Source: Prillingera fragicola (Eukaryota; Basidiomycota; Tremellomycetes; Trichosporonales; Trichosporonaceae). From it: a stretch of 64,000 nt of DNA. The stretch is taken from NCBI GenBank assembly GCA_002335605.1, contig BEDY01000003.1:1116001-1180000 (forward strand), in the 5' to 3' direction. The stretch's first letter is position 1. Each line of letters starts with the position of its first letter. Positions 34,906-46,744 of the stretch are shown here, in pieces. Position numbers and translations under genes: made by a program. The notes beneath the pieces were generated by a model, which saw only the letters and a list, made by a program, of their open reading frames with translations, was not told the DNA's origin and did not search any database.

Positions 34906-36401
34906 ATGGCTTCGCAGCAGCTGGCCGACAATGTCGTGAATTCGGCATTGGCAGCATATGCGGCGCTTCCTAAGCATGGGAAGCCAACTGTGCGAAACAA
35001 CGGCGTGCCAGAGTGGACTATGCTGGCTTCCATTTCACTCACACTACCCCCTGCCCCTGAAGACCCAACACGACCGCCAGAAATCAAACTCATCGCCCTT
35101 GGTACAGGCGTCAAGGTTCTTCCAGCAGCCCGGCTTCCGCCTCTCGGTGACACGGTGCACGATTGTCACGCCGAGATTCTCGCCCGCAGAGGCTTTGTTA
35201 GGTGGCTACTGGCCGAGGCCACAAGGGTCGTTCGGGGCGAGGAGAATCTGGATGTGTTGAACTGGGAAGGCACAACGTTCTCTTTGCGGTCAGGGGTGAA
35301 ACTCTGGCTATATGTGTCTGCGCTGCCGGTGGGTCTATGGCACAGTCAGTCAGCTAAGGCCGCAGTGTGGAGACGCCTCAACACTGTACACCGCTGCCCA
35401 TCAGCCGGTAGCGGAGGCCGACGCGTTCCGCGCTGCCGCAGAACTCATTGTTTCTCCTGAAGACGGGGCTGTGAGGGGAAGAAACGGCTACGAGAACTTT
35501 GGTGCCATTCGCACCAAGCCTGGTCGCACCGATAGTCCGCCAACGATCTCATTCTCCTGTTCAGACAAGATTGCCTCATGGTGTGCGGTTGGACTACAAG
35601 GTGCACTCTTGTCAGACCTGTTCACTCCGATGTACCTTGACCACATCATCATTGGCGGAATTGAGGATCCACTGCCTTCGTTTGATCTCCCTGAGAGCGG
35701 ATCATGGCACGACACAATTATCAAGGAGGCTGAGCGTGCCCTTTGGGGGAGGCTACAGATCGTTGCCAGTGCGTTTCCATCTGCTGCGAATGCTAAGACT
35801 AGACCATCTTCCGCCGCCGTATTGTCTAGCTCGCCCACAGGTGTACGTGACAGGTGTGGCCTTTCCGTTATCTAAGCCCGCCGTCCTCGCAGCACATCCT
35901 GAACGAGACGACCCAAGCCCCAGCCCAGTCAGTCTTTCCCTTGTGCCCGCTCTCGGTAACGCAGAAGTCATTATCAATGGTTGTGCCCAGGGCTCGGGGT
36001 GGAAACTCCCTGGGAGCATTCTCTTGCGCGACAAGCAGCGCTCAAGGCTTTGCAAGTTTGAGATCTTGCGAGCCTACATAGCCTTGGCCGATATACTCAA
36101 ACCAGACCAAACGTGAGCGCGAGACCGGGCAAGGCTGACGTTCCCCAGTATGTCAGATCAAGTCTCATACTATCAGCTCAAGCACCAGCGACATACATAC
36201 CAGGAAGCCAAGTCACTCCTTCGAGGTTGCCCCTCGCAGCCAATGTACCAAGAGTGGGCAAGCTTGATGCCCCACGCCTTCCTTGTCACCAACGGCACTG
36301 GAGACCCACCATTCAAGGGTTGGATTGCCACAGGGGAGCCGTTTGAAGCATTCACAAGCCTGGGGCACGTCAAAATGCCATTTACGAAGGACAGAGTGTA
36401 G
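34906..36401 (+). CDS. TAD1: tRNA-specific adenosine deaminase 1 (position 37 of tRNA-Ala)
   Basis: Four exons (34906-35328, 35366-35768, 35803-36112, 36149-36401) sum to 462 residues. Zinc deaminase signatures: HDCHAEILARRGF (His ligand and catalytic Glu), PCGDAS (first Cys ligand, formed exactly across intron 1) and SCSDKIASWCAVGLQGALLS (second Cys). This is the ADAR/Tad1 A_deamin domain. The C-terminal part (YYQLKHQRHTYQEAKSLL) matches the family's helical end. The enzyme converts A37 to inosine in tRNA-Ala. The start at 34906 is preceded by an in-frame non-ATG extension that I did not use. Complete and apparently functional. Confidence 0.92.
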
Positions 36402-36606
36402 AATGAGCATTGCGTAACCATCTTGTAACAACAGTAGCATGCACTCTCGCCCCAGCGACGTAGAATAATCGCCATAAGCCGTCAAAGATTGTGGCTCAGC
36501 CATGACGAAGTGCCACAGGGTCTTCTGCTTCCGCTCGTGCGCGTCGCGTACCCACTCATCTGGACGACAAACTCACTCCATCTCTTTTCTTTTCTTCATC
36601 AACACC

Positions 36607-37905
36607 ATGCAGATCGAGTACGAGGACGCGCCCCACGCAGAAGCTTCGACTTCGACCCGGCCACCGCCAATTGATGACGTGGCTGGTGGCGACGATGAGG
36701 GGCAGGATGGTGAGGACGGTACCGGACAGGCTGAGGATCGTGAGTTACGCGCGCGTGGAGGAAACTCTCTCCTTGCCTAGCCTGTGGCTGCTAGAGTCTC
36801 TGCTCTACGTTCAGAGGTTTGCGTGTTGGAAGCTTTCTGTCTATTCTCTTTATTCTCCACACACTGTGCTGATGCCATGACCAGGTCCTCAGAAGAAAAA
36901 GCGAATTATCAAGTCGCGTCAGTCGCTCGCAGAGAAGCAACCTGGCACGACGCTGTTCCCGATGTCCCGCATCAAACGTATTATCAAGGCCGACAAGGAG
37001 CTGGACATGATGAGCAGTGAAGCTACTTTCCTTGTCGCCGTAGCAACAGAGTACTTTATCAAGCACTTTATGGAGGAAGGCTACACCAAGGCTCGACTCG
37101 AGAAGCGCCGCATCGTCAACTACAAGGACATGGCCAACGTCGTCTCACGGTCCGAAGAGTTTGAGTTCTTGCGTGGTAAGTGTGCATATCCCTTACTCAA
37201 ACCCCCTCACCCAATCCCTTCACCTGGCAAGGATGTGAACAAATGTATCAGAATCGCTCAGATGGGCTTTGCCCGAAGACGTCTCAATTTTCTCCCTGAG
37301 CCGCAACACCTCCTCTTCCCTCTACTGTGGTGAATCTACGGCAGCGAGTTGACATATCACCAGATGTCATTCCTCTCCCCATGTCGATTTCCGAAGCTCT
37401 TGAGCGGAGAAAGCAAAAGCTGGCAACCGACCAGGACCACGAGTCGAGCGAGGAGGAGCAGGAGCGTCCCCGGCCTAGTACAGCTGGCAAAGCCGCCTCC
37501 CCTCTGCTTGCTGGAGACCATGACGACCTCCCACCGCTTGCACCGTCGACCAACCCGCTCTTTCCCAATGCGATTGTGAAGCGCCCATCCAACACCCATG
37601 CCCGCGCTGCCGTGCCCCAGCCAACCAAGGCCGCCGCACCCCCGCAGCCTGTCACTCCTCGTGTTCACACGGGAAAGAATGCTCCTGTAAGTAGTTGACT
37701 GATAACGAACGTACTAGCCCTGCCGCTGACGCTGCAGTCCACTCCCCATAGCCTCACGACACGCTCTGGTCGCCGTAGCATCAACCCGCGAGACCGTGAC
37801 GCCGAGTCGCATTCACATTCGGCATCTGCTGAGGCTGCCGACCCTGCTGCTGAGCCTGCAGCTACCGAGAACTCGGATGCGGACGATGCCATGAACGTAG
37901 ACTAG
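36607..37905 (+). CDS. Histone-fold protein of the DPB3/CHRAC-15/POLE4 type
   Basis: Starts at 36607 (MQIEYEDAPHAEAS) with an acidic disordered leader. Intron 1 is long for this window (about 145 nt, to 36884), and its acceptor restores EDRPQKKKRIIKSRQS. The core TTLFPMSRIKRIIKADKELD, SSEATFLVAVATEYFIKHFM, RRIVNYKDMANVV, EEFEFL is a CBFD/NF-Y-type histone fold matching the Dpb3/Dls1-CHRAC1 group (partner of a DPB4-type fold in DNA polymerase epsilon or ISW2/CHRAC). A Pro/Ser/Ala-rich, RPRPST-containing tail follows and ends DADDAMNVD, making the protein longer than yeast Dpb3. Whether it works in replication or remodelling cannot be told. The second histone-fold gene, TAF12, is 2 kb upstream. 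Confidence 0.82.
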
Positions 37906-38214
37906 GGTAGGCAAGGGAGGAGGTCTCGTTTGTATAGTGCCCTTTCCATGTATTACTTATCATGTTACTGTGACCGCGCCAAGTTGGCGCTTGGTGCACG
38001 AGCTTCTTGCTGACTGGTTGACAGCCTAGAACTTGGCAATTCCACCCTTGGCACATGGCTTGGTGACATTGCGAACTGGAGGGTGCCACATTAAATGAGT
38101 AACTATAATACACATTGCCATCTCATTCTATACACTAGGATGCACGATGCAGTACAACTGAAAGTGCTACCAACTCAAGTATGGCAGCAAAACCGGCAGT
38201 ATTATATCAGAAAC
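37906..38214. other. Convergent 3' intergenic region
   Basis: 309 bases between the stops of the histone-fold gene and the RING gene; presumably 3' UTRs. Nothing else seen. Confidence 0.4.
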
Positions 38215-39629
38215 CTAGGGACCGGCCAACTGCTCGTTCCGTTCGTTGATCATGGTCATTACGTTGCGATTGCAGAATGGGCACGACGCCGAGTGGTCGA
38301 GCAACCATCCATCAACGCACTCTTGGTGGAAAACGTGGCCGCATGGCAGCTGGCGAAGATAGGGTGTGACGTACAAGTGTTGGTCGGTAACCTCGCGTGG
38401 AGGAGCAAAAGAGTCGTAGCAAATGCTGCAAGTGGCAAGCCTTGCCTGGAGGACCACGGCTGGTACGGGAAGACGCGAGTGGTCGACGGCCCCGCGGGGT
38501 ACGACCCGCCCCTCCTCCTCCTCAGTGCTTTCGTCTTCCACCCACGAGTATACTGAGGGTGTGGGCGTGGCCTCGTTCGCATCCGGGACATAGGCGACAA
38601 TTTTGCACTCGGGAAGGTCGGACGGCATGAGCCTTTCCGCTTGGAACGCGGTCGCCCGGCCTGGATGCACTGCCATCCGAACCAGCTGGGTCGTCGAGGT
38701 CATACTGAGCAGACAGCCAACGCAGATGAAGAGAACCACAAGCCAGCCGTTAATCGTGACGGCGATAATGGCCCACCAAAGAAGGGGAGCACACTTGACA
38801 CCAGTACGGGCCGAGTCGTAAGCGACCCATAGACCTGCCATCCAAAGTCCCATGCCGAAAATGTAGTTGTATCCATCATACCTAAAGAGTCGTCAGCGCT
38901 GACTATCACGTAGAGTTATCACACTTACTCCTCCACAAGCTGGTCCAATTTCTGAACAAATCCCTTCCTGCGTTCTCGGCGCCGAGCCAGACGTTCAATA
39001 CGCTTTACAGCCTGCTTCCTCCGTGCCTCCTGCTTGCGCAGCTGGCGGGCAGTCAGCTGCTGCATTGGCGGATCGTTGATGAGCAGTAACTCTGGTGGTA
39101 TGTTGACAGGTTGAGGTATTGGCGGCTCGGCTCCGGCTGGGAGAGTGAGAGCGACTTGGCGCCCAACTTCAGGTTGCTCGGGCTCCGGGGCTTGCTCTAG
39201 GGGTTCCATTTCGAGAGCTACGTGCGCGGCGGCGCGCCGGGCGGCGGCCTCGATGTCCTGATGCATTGGCGCACGCTGTTCCCGACGCTGGCGATACAGA
39301 TTGCGACTACCAAGCCAAAGGTGGTTGAAGGCGTCCCAAATGTACCTTACGATGGCGCAACAGACCCAAATCTCATACTGCCTTGCTTTGGGACATGATT
39401 TAGATGGCTGCCGCTGCTTCTTGCCCTTCTCGATGGGCGAGTCGGTAAGGGCAGCCATCACAAGCATGGTGATCATCATGACCACATCGAGAAAGCTCAC
39501 AGTTCCGAGTATTAAGTTCCATGGTGTCTTCCTCAGGCGGGCGGGACGCTCCTCGGCGTTTGGCAAGTTGTTCGCATTGCCCTGGCCGTTGACTGGGTCG
39601 GCGGCCTCGGCGTGAGGCGCGTCGGGCAT
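38215..39629 (-). CDS. Multi-span membrane RING-H2 E3 ubiquitin ligase
   Basis: Two exons joined near 38930-38880 (QLVEE to YDGYNYIFGMGLW). The N-terminal exon has one membrane segment (ILGTVSFLDVVMMITMLVMA), a second hydrophobic region (IWVCCAIVRYIWDAF) and a basic coiled region (RQLRKQEARRKQAVKRIERL). The second exon adds two spans (GLWMAGLWVAY; LLWWAIIAVTINGWLVVLFI) and a C-terminal RING-H2: CSICYDSF, then LPCGHVFHQECVDGWLL and CPFCNRNV with all eight metal ligands. Membrane RING-H2 proteins ubiquitinate ER, Golgi or vacuolar clients; the target is unknown. I chose the ATG at 39629, the first in the open frame. Topology predicts a cytosolic RING. Confidence 0.82.
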
Positions 39630-39861
39630 GGCAAGGTGCGATGACGAGTTGAGAGTGGTGTCAACGGTATTGATAACTAGTTGACGGTCTCGCTCGATAA
39701 TGAGCGAGGGTACTGGCGCGTTACACGAAGTGGCAAGTGAGTTGATCTAGTTGATGGGTTGGTGGTGGAAGCGGAGGCGACAGCAAGGAGAGGGAAAGGG
39801 ATTCCCTCTGCTTGACCATCCAGAATATATACCTACTCATATGAGTCGAAGAAGAAGAAGG

Positions 39862-40318
39862 TCACTCGGTGAGCAAAGCATTGGCCACTTGAACAGCCGG
39901 GGCCAGCAGCGGCCAGCAGACGGACGTGACACAACAGACAGGCATCGCCATTGTGCAGACCGCCAGGCACAGGCACCAAGCCACTGTTCCGTACCGCGGT
40001 ACCAGCGCCAGCAGCCAGCGGCCGAGGTTGCAGGAAGCATCCACAGCGCCTCCATACCACGCTTCACTCTCCTGCACCAAGAGCCAAGCATCGCCCCCTT
40101 GCATGATGATTCCCTCGTCTCGGTATCCACAATAATTTCGGCCAGAGTGCATGTTCCGAGACTGCCGAGGTTGAAGAAGATAGGCCAGAAACGTCAGTAC
40201 CGGCCTACGGTCAGTGCCTGGCCAGAGCGATGGAGCCGACGTTTACTACTACACTTCCCAACAACGATATCCAGAGCCTGCGCCGAGCTAGCCGAGAGAC
40301 GTGGGTAATGGTATGCAT
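39862..40318 (-). CDS. Possible small multi-span membrane protein (tentative)
   Basis: Two hydrophobic frames on the minus strand could be exons of one gene. One is MHTITHVSRLARRRLWISLL followed by GSVVVNVGSIALAR (40318-40214). The other is a longer frame ending at 39862 with two or more membrane-like stretches (LGRWLLALVP; VAWCLCLAVCTMAMPVCCV). The pattern recalls four-span MARVEL-like fungal proteins. I could not find a clean donor/acceptor pair joining them, so the model is unproven and could be chance hydrophobicity. Confidence 0.3.
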
Positions 40319-40511
40319 GTCACAAAGTCGGCCTTGGGTATGGAGGCGCGGTGTGCAAAGTACAACGGCACAGTCTAGACCATAGGGATATCGGTGGCCA
40401 ACGTGGTGTGAGGGAGATTGAGGGTGGGACAGTGTGGAGGAGATGTCACAGTACATATATGCTTGACCTTGTCCAAAGGCGTGCTAGTTGGTTATCAGTT
40501 TTCGTTGGCCT

Positions 40512-42063
40512 CTAAGCGGTAACACCTTGAGGCAATGTGGGCACCATTGGCGTAACCACAGGCCCGGGCTTGGAGACTGGCAGAGTAAGTCGAGCCGAAG
40601 TCGTTGGCGCGGGCGGCGCACGAGGACGGGTAGCAAGAGCCTTTTTGAGCAGATCGCCCATGTTGAGCTGCTCGTAACTCGTCGCGCGCCATATGCTCGG
40701 AAACGTCGGCGCGTTGGCAGCCGACATGGGCGGCGGACGGGCAGGGGCAGAAGCCCGGGATTTGGCTGGAGCTGTAACGGGAGTGGTGGGAGGAGCAGGA
40801 GCGGCGACGACCAGGGTAGCCGAGGCAGGCGCACCCAGCCTCTCGGCAAGACCAAAGTTGGCCGAACGCACACGATCGCCACAGATACGTGTGGCGCGGA
40901 TGAGTTCTTCCATTTCCCGCGCGCCATCTTCGTTGAACTGCAAACCTTCCTCGTCACCAAGCCCAATGGCGGCACGACGTTTCTTCGCAGCGGCTGCCTT
41001 GCGCTCAGCAGCTGCAGCAGCGTTGCTGCCGGCTGTGTTTGAGCCAGTCTTGGCATCCTTGTCGCGCTTGGGAGCAGGCTCCTTGAAGTTCGGGTTGTGG
41101 GCACGTTGCCACTCGATAAAGAGCTCGTCGTATGGGCGAGTGCGACCTTGGACTGCACGCTTGGCACCGACAGTGTGGGTTTTGCAGGTGAGCGAACGAG
41201 AGCAAGGAAGACCTTTGTCGTTGATCACGCCACACTGGCGATCGTAGTCGAGGGGATTGAGAGCTGATCATGGTCAGTTGCCACTCGAGCACCATCAGAT
41301 GGCACTCACCGCGCTGGCGCTTGCGTTCGGCGATAGCCAACTTCTCGCGCTCCTTTGCAGCTCGTTTGCGCAGGCGCTCGCGCTCCTTGAGGAGCTTTTT
41401 AATCTCGCTCTTCTTCAGACCCTTGTATGCGGAAAGGTCCAACTCCTCGTCGCTACCAAGGTCCTCTGGGAGAAGCATACGAGCGCGCTTTTTGCTGGGA
41501 CTCGCCTCTGCAGATCCATTGGACACTGTGAACATCAGCACACATGGACATGTCAAAGATGGCAAGCCAGATGAGCTCACCGTCACTAGCTCTGCGCTTC
41601 TTTCCATCCTCCGTGCCGGCTCGCACGCGCTTGTCACCCTTTGCCGATTTTTTAACATTAAGGGGAGCACCGTCGAGGACGTGGGAGCAGATGCCTGTCA
41701 CGTTAGTCGTCGCCTCTGAGCAATGGCCTGGGATGATGGATGAGGCGTGTGTGTTCAACAGACATTGCCACACACAGCACCCCCTCCCTCAAATGTCCGC
41801 CACTCGGACTTACGGCGATGGTCTCCGGCAGCCCATTCGAGCACACTGCGACCGCACCGGGTGCAGCGCACGATGCCGCGACCGGGCTCAGATGTTTCGA
41901 GCGGCTGGGCGCCGTACATGTGCATGTCGCGCTCTGGCAGGAAGTCGCCAGGCGGGCGGGGATGAGCGGCCCCGGGGGTGTCATCATTCGCAGGTGGTGG
42001 CGAAGTATCAAATGTGAATGCGGGGCGAGGCGGCGACGAGCGCGCACGCAGCGTAAGAGCCAT
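40512..42063 (-). CDS. SGF73: SAGA deubiquitinase-module subunit Sgf73 (ataxin-7 family)
   Basis: Start at 42063 (MALTLRARSSPPRPAF). The first exon encodes an N-terminal zinc-finger half (RCTRCGRSVLEWAAGDHRR) completed by ICSHVLDGAP in the next exon. This is the element that in yeast inserts into Ubp8. A basic coiled segment follows (KKSEIKKLLKERERLRKRA). The SCA7 domain comes next: DRQCGVINDKGLPCSRSLTC, KTHTVGAKRAVQGR, TRPYDELFIEWQRAHNP, with the cysteines and histidine of the ataxin-7 zinc site. The C-terminal third is Ala/Pro-rich with a conserved-looking ATSYEQLNMGDLLKKAL. Sgf73 anchors the H2B deubiquitinase module to SAGA. Four or five exons with short introns. Confidence 0.9.
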
Positions 42064-42889
42064 GATGGCAATGCAAGAAGAGAGCTGTAGCCCAAGCTTG
42101 AGGGTGGTTGCAAGCTGGTGGATGCACTGATGGACAGTGGAGTTGTGGCCAAACTGCACCAGAGTGGTCTTGGCCAAAAAGGATCGGCGGTTGCCGCTGG
42201 GCGATCCGACGAAGATAAAGAGGTGACTGGAAAACAGGTGGTCTCTGCAGCGGGCGCGCAGTGAAATCTACAGCTCGGGGAGTGCGTGAGGGATTGCTGA
42301 GTGGTGTGTTGAGCTGGTCGTCGCTGGCGGCGAGCTGGCTAGGCTATACGAGCAAGACCAAACGCAGTGGTGATGCCGGCTGCAGGGCGGGCGGAAGAGT
42401 TGTGGCGTGGGGCTACACCTCATTTGATAAGTCAGTAGGTCAGCCAGTGTACGGCTCACCCACAGTGAACGGCTAAACACTTTTAACATCTGATGCATTC
42501 AATATGCACAAGGTCACATCACAGGCTCCATTTGTCTACTTTTTATCTGTCACGATGCATATCGGATGCAAGCCACTGTTGCCAGCTTGCCAGGCCAGCA
42601 GACTGTTCACCCAGATCATCCGGCTCTCGGATCGCTAGGCAGGTTGTGGTGGCTTTCGGTTAAGGGAACGGCCGCCCTGGCGGGGACCCCGGCCACACCG
42701 CCCCTAGTGCCGTCCAAGGGGCAAAGCATGCGCGTTTCGCTCAGCGCGCAGCGTATGGCTGCAGCCTCCCAAGGGGTGGCACTGTCACTCCCCGATGCAT
42801 GCCCTTGTCCAGGCGTCGAGTTCTCACATTCTCCCCATTGCTCACTCTTTCTCTCATTCCGCCTTCTTACATCCTAAACGCTACTCACA
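42064..42889. other. Divergent intergenic region SGF73 / GPI-protein gene
   Basis: 826 bases. The last 70 bases before the plus-strand ATG at 42890 are strongly pyrimidine-rich, a likely transcription-start/leader region. No other gene seen. Confidence 0.45.
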
Positions 42890-43721
42890 ATGGTCGCTGG
42901 CTTCTCTACTGTGGCCGCTATCGGTCTGACTGTCCTTTCGGGGGTTAACGGTATGTTTGTTGACACTGGTCATTCCGTCCATGAAATCGGGTTTGCTGAC
43001 TTGCATGCAGCCGTTATCAGCATTACGAGCCCCCACTCGCAGACCGTCTGGTATGCCAACAACACGGTCACCATGAACTGGACTGTCAGCGCCGAAGACA
43101 CCTACGACTTCCGTGCATTCCTTTCCAACTCGGCTCTCCTCGCCAACGCACAGCCTCTTGCTGATCAGAGTAAGTGTCCATGTGCAAAACCACCACTTGC
43201 CCCAGTGGTTCTCTTGCTGATCAGTTCACAGCTCCTGCTCAGGCTGAGTTTGTTCACGTTCTCCTTCCCCAGATAACCTACGGCGAGGGCTACATTGTAA
43301 CTTTTGTCAACACGACCAACACTAGCCAGGTGTTTGCCACGAGCCAAGAGTTCAAGATCGAGGCTGGTGCTCGTAAGTAGAGTACGATAAAGTTAGCTGC
43401 TCACGCCCAGTCGCCACCACCACTCAGACCTCGGGTGTGGCTACCGTCGCCGCCAGCCAGACGGCTGCGATCCCCAACTTTACTCCTTCGAGCGGCGGGT
43501 GAGTGCAGCCACGTTGGCCCTGCGTTTCCGGCCCTGGACAACCTGGAATTTCCATTGTTCTTTTCAGCTAACGTAGTCACAGGTCGGCCGCTGACCCCTT
43601 CGCGACCACGAGCCCCTCGGGCTCCGCAACCAAGGGCTCGGGTGCTAGCGGCTTCATGCAGCATGTCCCCGTCACTGGTGCCGCTGCCCTTGCCGTCGTC
43701 GCCGCGGCCGTTGCTCTCTAA
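42890..43721 (+). CDS. KRE9/KNH1-like GPI-anchored surface protein
   Basis: Five exons (42890-42950, 43011-43169, 43232-43372, 43411-43498, 43583-43721) give 195 residues. An N-terminal signal peptide (MVAGFSTVAAIGLTVLSGVNG) is encoded by exon 1. The next region, ISITSPHSQTVWYANNTVTM NWTV, begins the Ser-Thr-rich GPI-anchored family domain (Pfam 10342, shared with Kre9/Knh1). It ends with an FKIEAG strand. A Thr/Ser-rich linker and a hydrophobic C-terminus (VTGAAALAVVAAAVAL) after small residues (GASG) are a GPI-attachment signal. It is expected at the plasma membrane or wall; family members influence beta-1,6-glucan. Two N-glycosylation sequons are visible in the domain. Confidence 0.87.
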
Positions 43722-44414
43722 GCGAACTTTGCGCTTCTCCACTCCTTTTGCTCCCCTACGGACAGTGGCCGGCGTGCGCCGACTTTTGCTTCATAACATC
43801 GTGCTCACGAGATTACCATTGCACTATTCTTACATCCCTAATGAGTCGTCAGCCGATTATTCGCCTCAGATTTGTAGTCTCCGGTATGCAGAGGCTGTGG
43901 GCGGTGACTCGCAGTATACTAAGCATTGGGCACCCGTGTTGATAGCTGGATATGACTGCAGAGCGTGGCAGTCATGAGATTGTACGTTGAGAGGGTCGCG
44001 CTTTTGACTGTCCAGAACAGGGGACGACATTGTTCCGTGACGTGTGCCGATACTGCTGTCAATGCCCTGCCCAGTGCAGTCCTTCTTTGGCCATTGAGAG
44101 GTTCCGGCCTCAAAGTACAGACGAGTGGTGTTACAGTCGTGTGTAGAGCAACAAGTGTTTCCTAAGGCAATAATCGCTTTATTGCTCCTATGTCGTGGCA
44201 GCAACGACTGTTGGCCACGGCAACGACTGCCACGCTCTACTTCCATGCAGTCTGGATATCTGATGCGACTGACCATCTGCACTCGCAACACGCCCGCTCC
44301 ACCCTGGCGTAGCACACACACCGCTTGGGGTTAGTATCCACCACCACTCCTGTGCAACAATGGTCTGTATGAAGCGAATCCATCCTCTCGTACAAGCGTC
44401 CCCGAACACACCGC
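43722..44414. other. Convergent 3' intergenic region GPI-protein / RPS8
   Basis: 693 bases between converging stops. Short open frames only; nothing recognisable. Confidence 0.4.
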
Positions 44415-45273
44415 TTAGGCAGCGTGCTTCTGCTTGCGCGACTGGAGCTTCTTCAGGTAGAAGTCCAGCTCCTTGCCCTCAAGGATGTGGCCGTCGGCAC
44501 GGCCAGACTGGCCGGGGCGCGAGGTGATGATGGCAAGAAGACGACCGGCCTTGAACTGCTGCTCGAGGTGGGCGTCGATCTTGGCGTCCTTCTTGCGCTC
44601 GTCAAGGATGCGCTGGACGTGGTTCGACTTCTTGGTCTCCTCCTCGGTGGTGGGGGCAGCGCCAGCCTTGGCGCGGGTCACGGGCTGGGCGTAGTGGGCC
44701 TCGTACCACTGACGGAAGGGAGTGGCGTCAACGTCAACGATGGCCGACTTGACGAGGGTCTGGGTACGGAGGAGCTCGTTGTTGGTGGCGTTGTAACGCT
44801 GGATGAGTTAGCACTCGCCATCGAAAAATTCTTCCGCGCCACATTCATCTCCTTGGTTCCTCGAATTTCCTCCGTCCAATCCACGCTTCATGTTCGATAC
44901 TCACGACCTGGAGAAGACGGGTCTTGCGAGTGCAGTGCTCCGAGCCCCAGGCAAAGTTGCCGGTGTCAAGACGGAGGGCACGGTACTTGGTGTTGCCACC
45001 ACGGGTGCGGACAGTGTGGACACGCTTCGACGAGTCGAGCTTGGTCATGGCAGGCTGACGGCCGAGCTCGAACTTCCGCTTCTTGCGGCTGGAGAGAGGG
45101 TTAGCTCATTGTCGAGGGAGGCCGTAGGAGGGTGTTGAGGTGGTCAAACACTCACTAGTGAGCACGGCGGGCGCCGGAAGCCGAACGCTCTGCGAAATTG
45201 TCAGTACATCTTCCCAGTTGACGGATCGCGAATCTTGCTACGCACTGTGGCGGGAGTCACGAGTGATGCCCAT
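44415..45273 (-). CDS. RPS8: 40S ribosomal protein S8 (eS8)
   Basis: Several short exons on the minus strand. Exon 1 (from 45273) encodes MGITRDSRH; the intron breaks a lysine codon and the next exon gives [11 protein letters not shown]. Then come [77 protein letters not shown] and finally the fungal-type end [14 protein letters not shown]. These are diagnostic of eukaryotic eS8. The first two coding exons are tiny, a pattern usual for ribosomal protein genes in such yeasts. It is divergent from URA5 across 1.47 kb. Confidence 0.95.
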
Positions 45274-46744
45274 TCTGAAGCAGTTAGCAAGCCATTCCAG
45301 ACGAATAGAGGCCGAGTAGCACGATAATCGACCACCAAAGGACGACCAACGAAACACCGTTTCCGACCCCATTCCAGCGGCTCAACGAGCGCAAAACATC
45401 CCCGATGTAGCCCTCGCCCGCTGGCAATGTGTGTCGTGTCCGTGTGCTCGTCTCGCAGTCGTCCCGTGGTCGTTGTCGATGCTGCCCGATGCCGCTGGTG
45501 AACACTCACTTGAATGTCGAACGAGGAAGAAGACAAGACGACGCTCGAATGTGACAACTACAGGCGGCCGGCCAGCCAGCGCCAGCCAGCCCCTTTTCGC
45601 TTCAAAGTGGCACCCACGTGGTTCTTTTTCAGGCACGCCTCGGACTCGTTGTTAACGCCGACAGTTTCGCTCGGGATGATTTTCGTGACTTATGACGTAC
45701 CTCAAGAACGACTTGCATGTCACTTCATCGATACATGACCTTCCTCTCATCCCGGTTTCGAGAGCTCAAGCGCCGTTCTGGCAGGCATGTGTTGTAGCAT
45801 TAAGAGTCTAGAACACATATGGCATCTCTCACACTGTCAGACACTCACTTCTTGGTGCCAGCGAGTAGGGCAGTGCTCCACCGCCCTTGTGGTTAGGTCG
45901 ATACTCACCCGGCTCAGTCTGTGGCATCCAGGTTCAGCGTACTCTAGACTCCTGTGAAGGTATCAACTACCTGTCATACTGTTGGTCGTGTTACTTAAAC
46001 ATGCCACCGCTTCCCGGTCCCTCGAGGGCTACAGGCCGAAGAGGATGCGTCTGCCGCAGCCCTTGCACCTGAAGCAGAGTCTGTTGGGGAGCGAGTGCGC
46101 ATCGCAGCACATGGTCATATCCTTAGCGGACCTATGTATACTGGTATCGTATATCAGACTGCATACTTCGACATGTTGATGACTGATAACTCTTGCGCCA
46201 AAGAAGCCAAGGCACATACTGTACAACACCCAGCGTGTCTCCCACCGCGAGATAATTCATATATTTATTATCATGGCTTCCCGACTTGTGGTGAGTTTGT
46301 TCACCCCTTGGAGTGTTTAAGAGCCAAGATCATAATATTACCTGTCACAGATGGTATGCAGCATATAGTGGGTTAAGGTAACACACCAACAAATGTCAGC
46401 AAGAGTTGCGTATTGATCTACTTCTTGGAACTTCATGAAATAGCTCTCCCATGTCTCAATCGCCGTTCAATACGAACTGGCCAACCAAACGTCTGACCAG
46501 GCAGGTAGAACTATACACAGCTCACAACCGAGCAGCCGATGTTCAACCAAACACCACACCTGAACAACAGACACTGTGATGCACTGGTAGTAGTGGATGG
46601 TGGCCGGGTTGCAGGGTGGAGGCTCCGGATATAAAGCTCCGTCCCTGACAAGTGTCGAGTTGCGAGTTGCCTTGATTTCAGTTTTCCGGCATCATCGAAG
46701 CTTTAGTTCTCCGTCTTTATCCACACTCTGGAAACAAAACAACG
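45274..46744. other. 1.47-kb divergent region between RPS8 and URA5
   Basis: Holds the RPS8 promoter (left) and URA5 promoter (right). On the minus strand, around 45860-46230, there are splice-like motifs (GTGAGTATCG; CTAAC) and a short cysteine-rich frame containing FRCKGCGRRILFG, which resembles half a zinc ribbon but stops at once. No gene model could be completed. Confidence 0.4.
46630..46635 (+). promoter_or_regulatory. TATA box of URA5
   Basis: TATAAA about 110 bases upstream of the URA5 ATG, within ATATAAAG; good spacing for a core promoter element. Confidence 0.6.
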
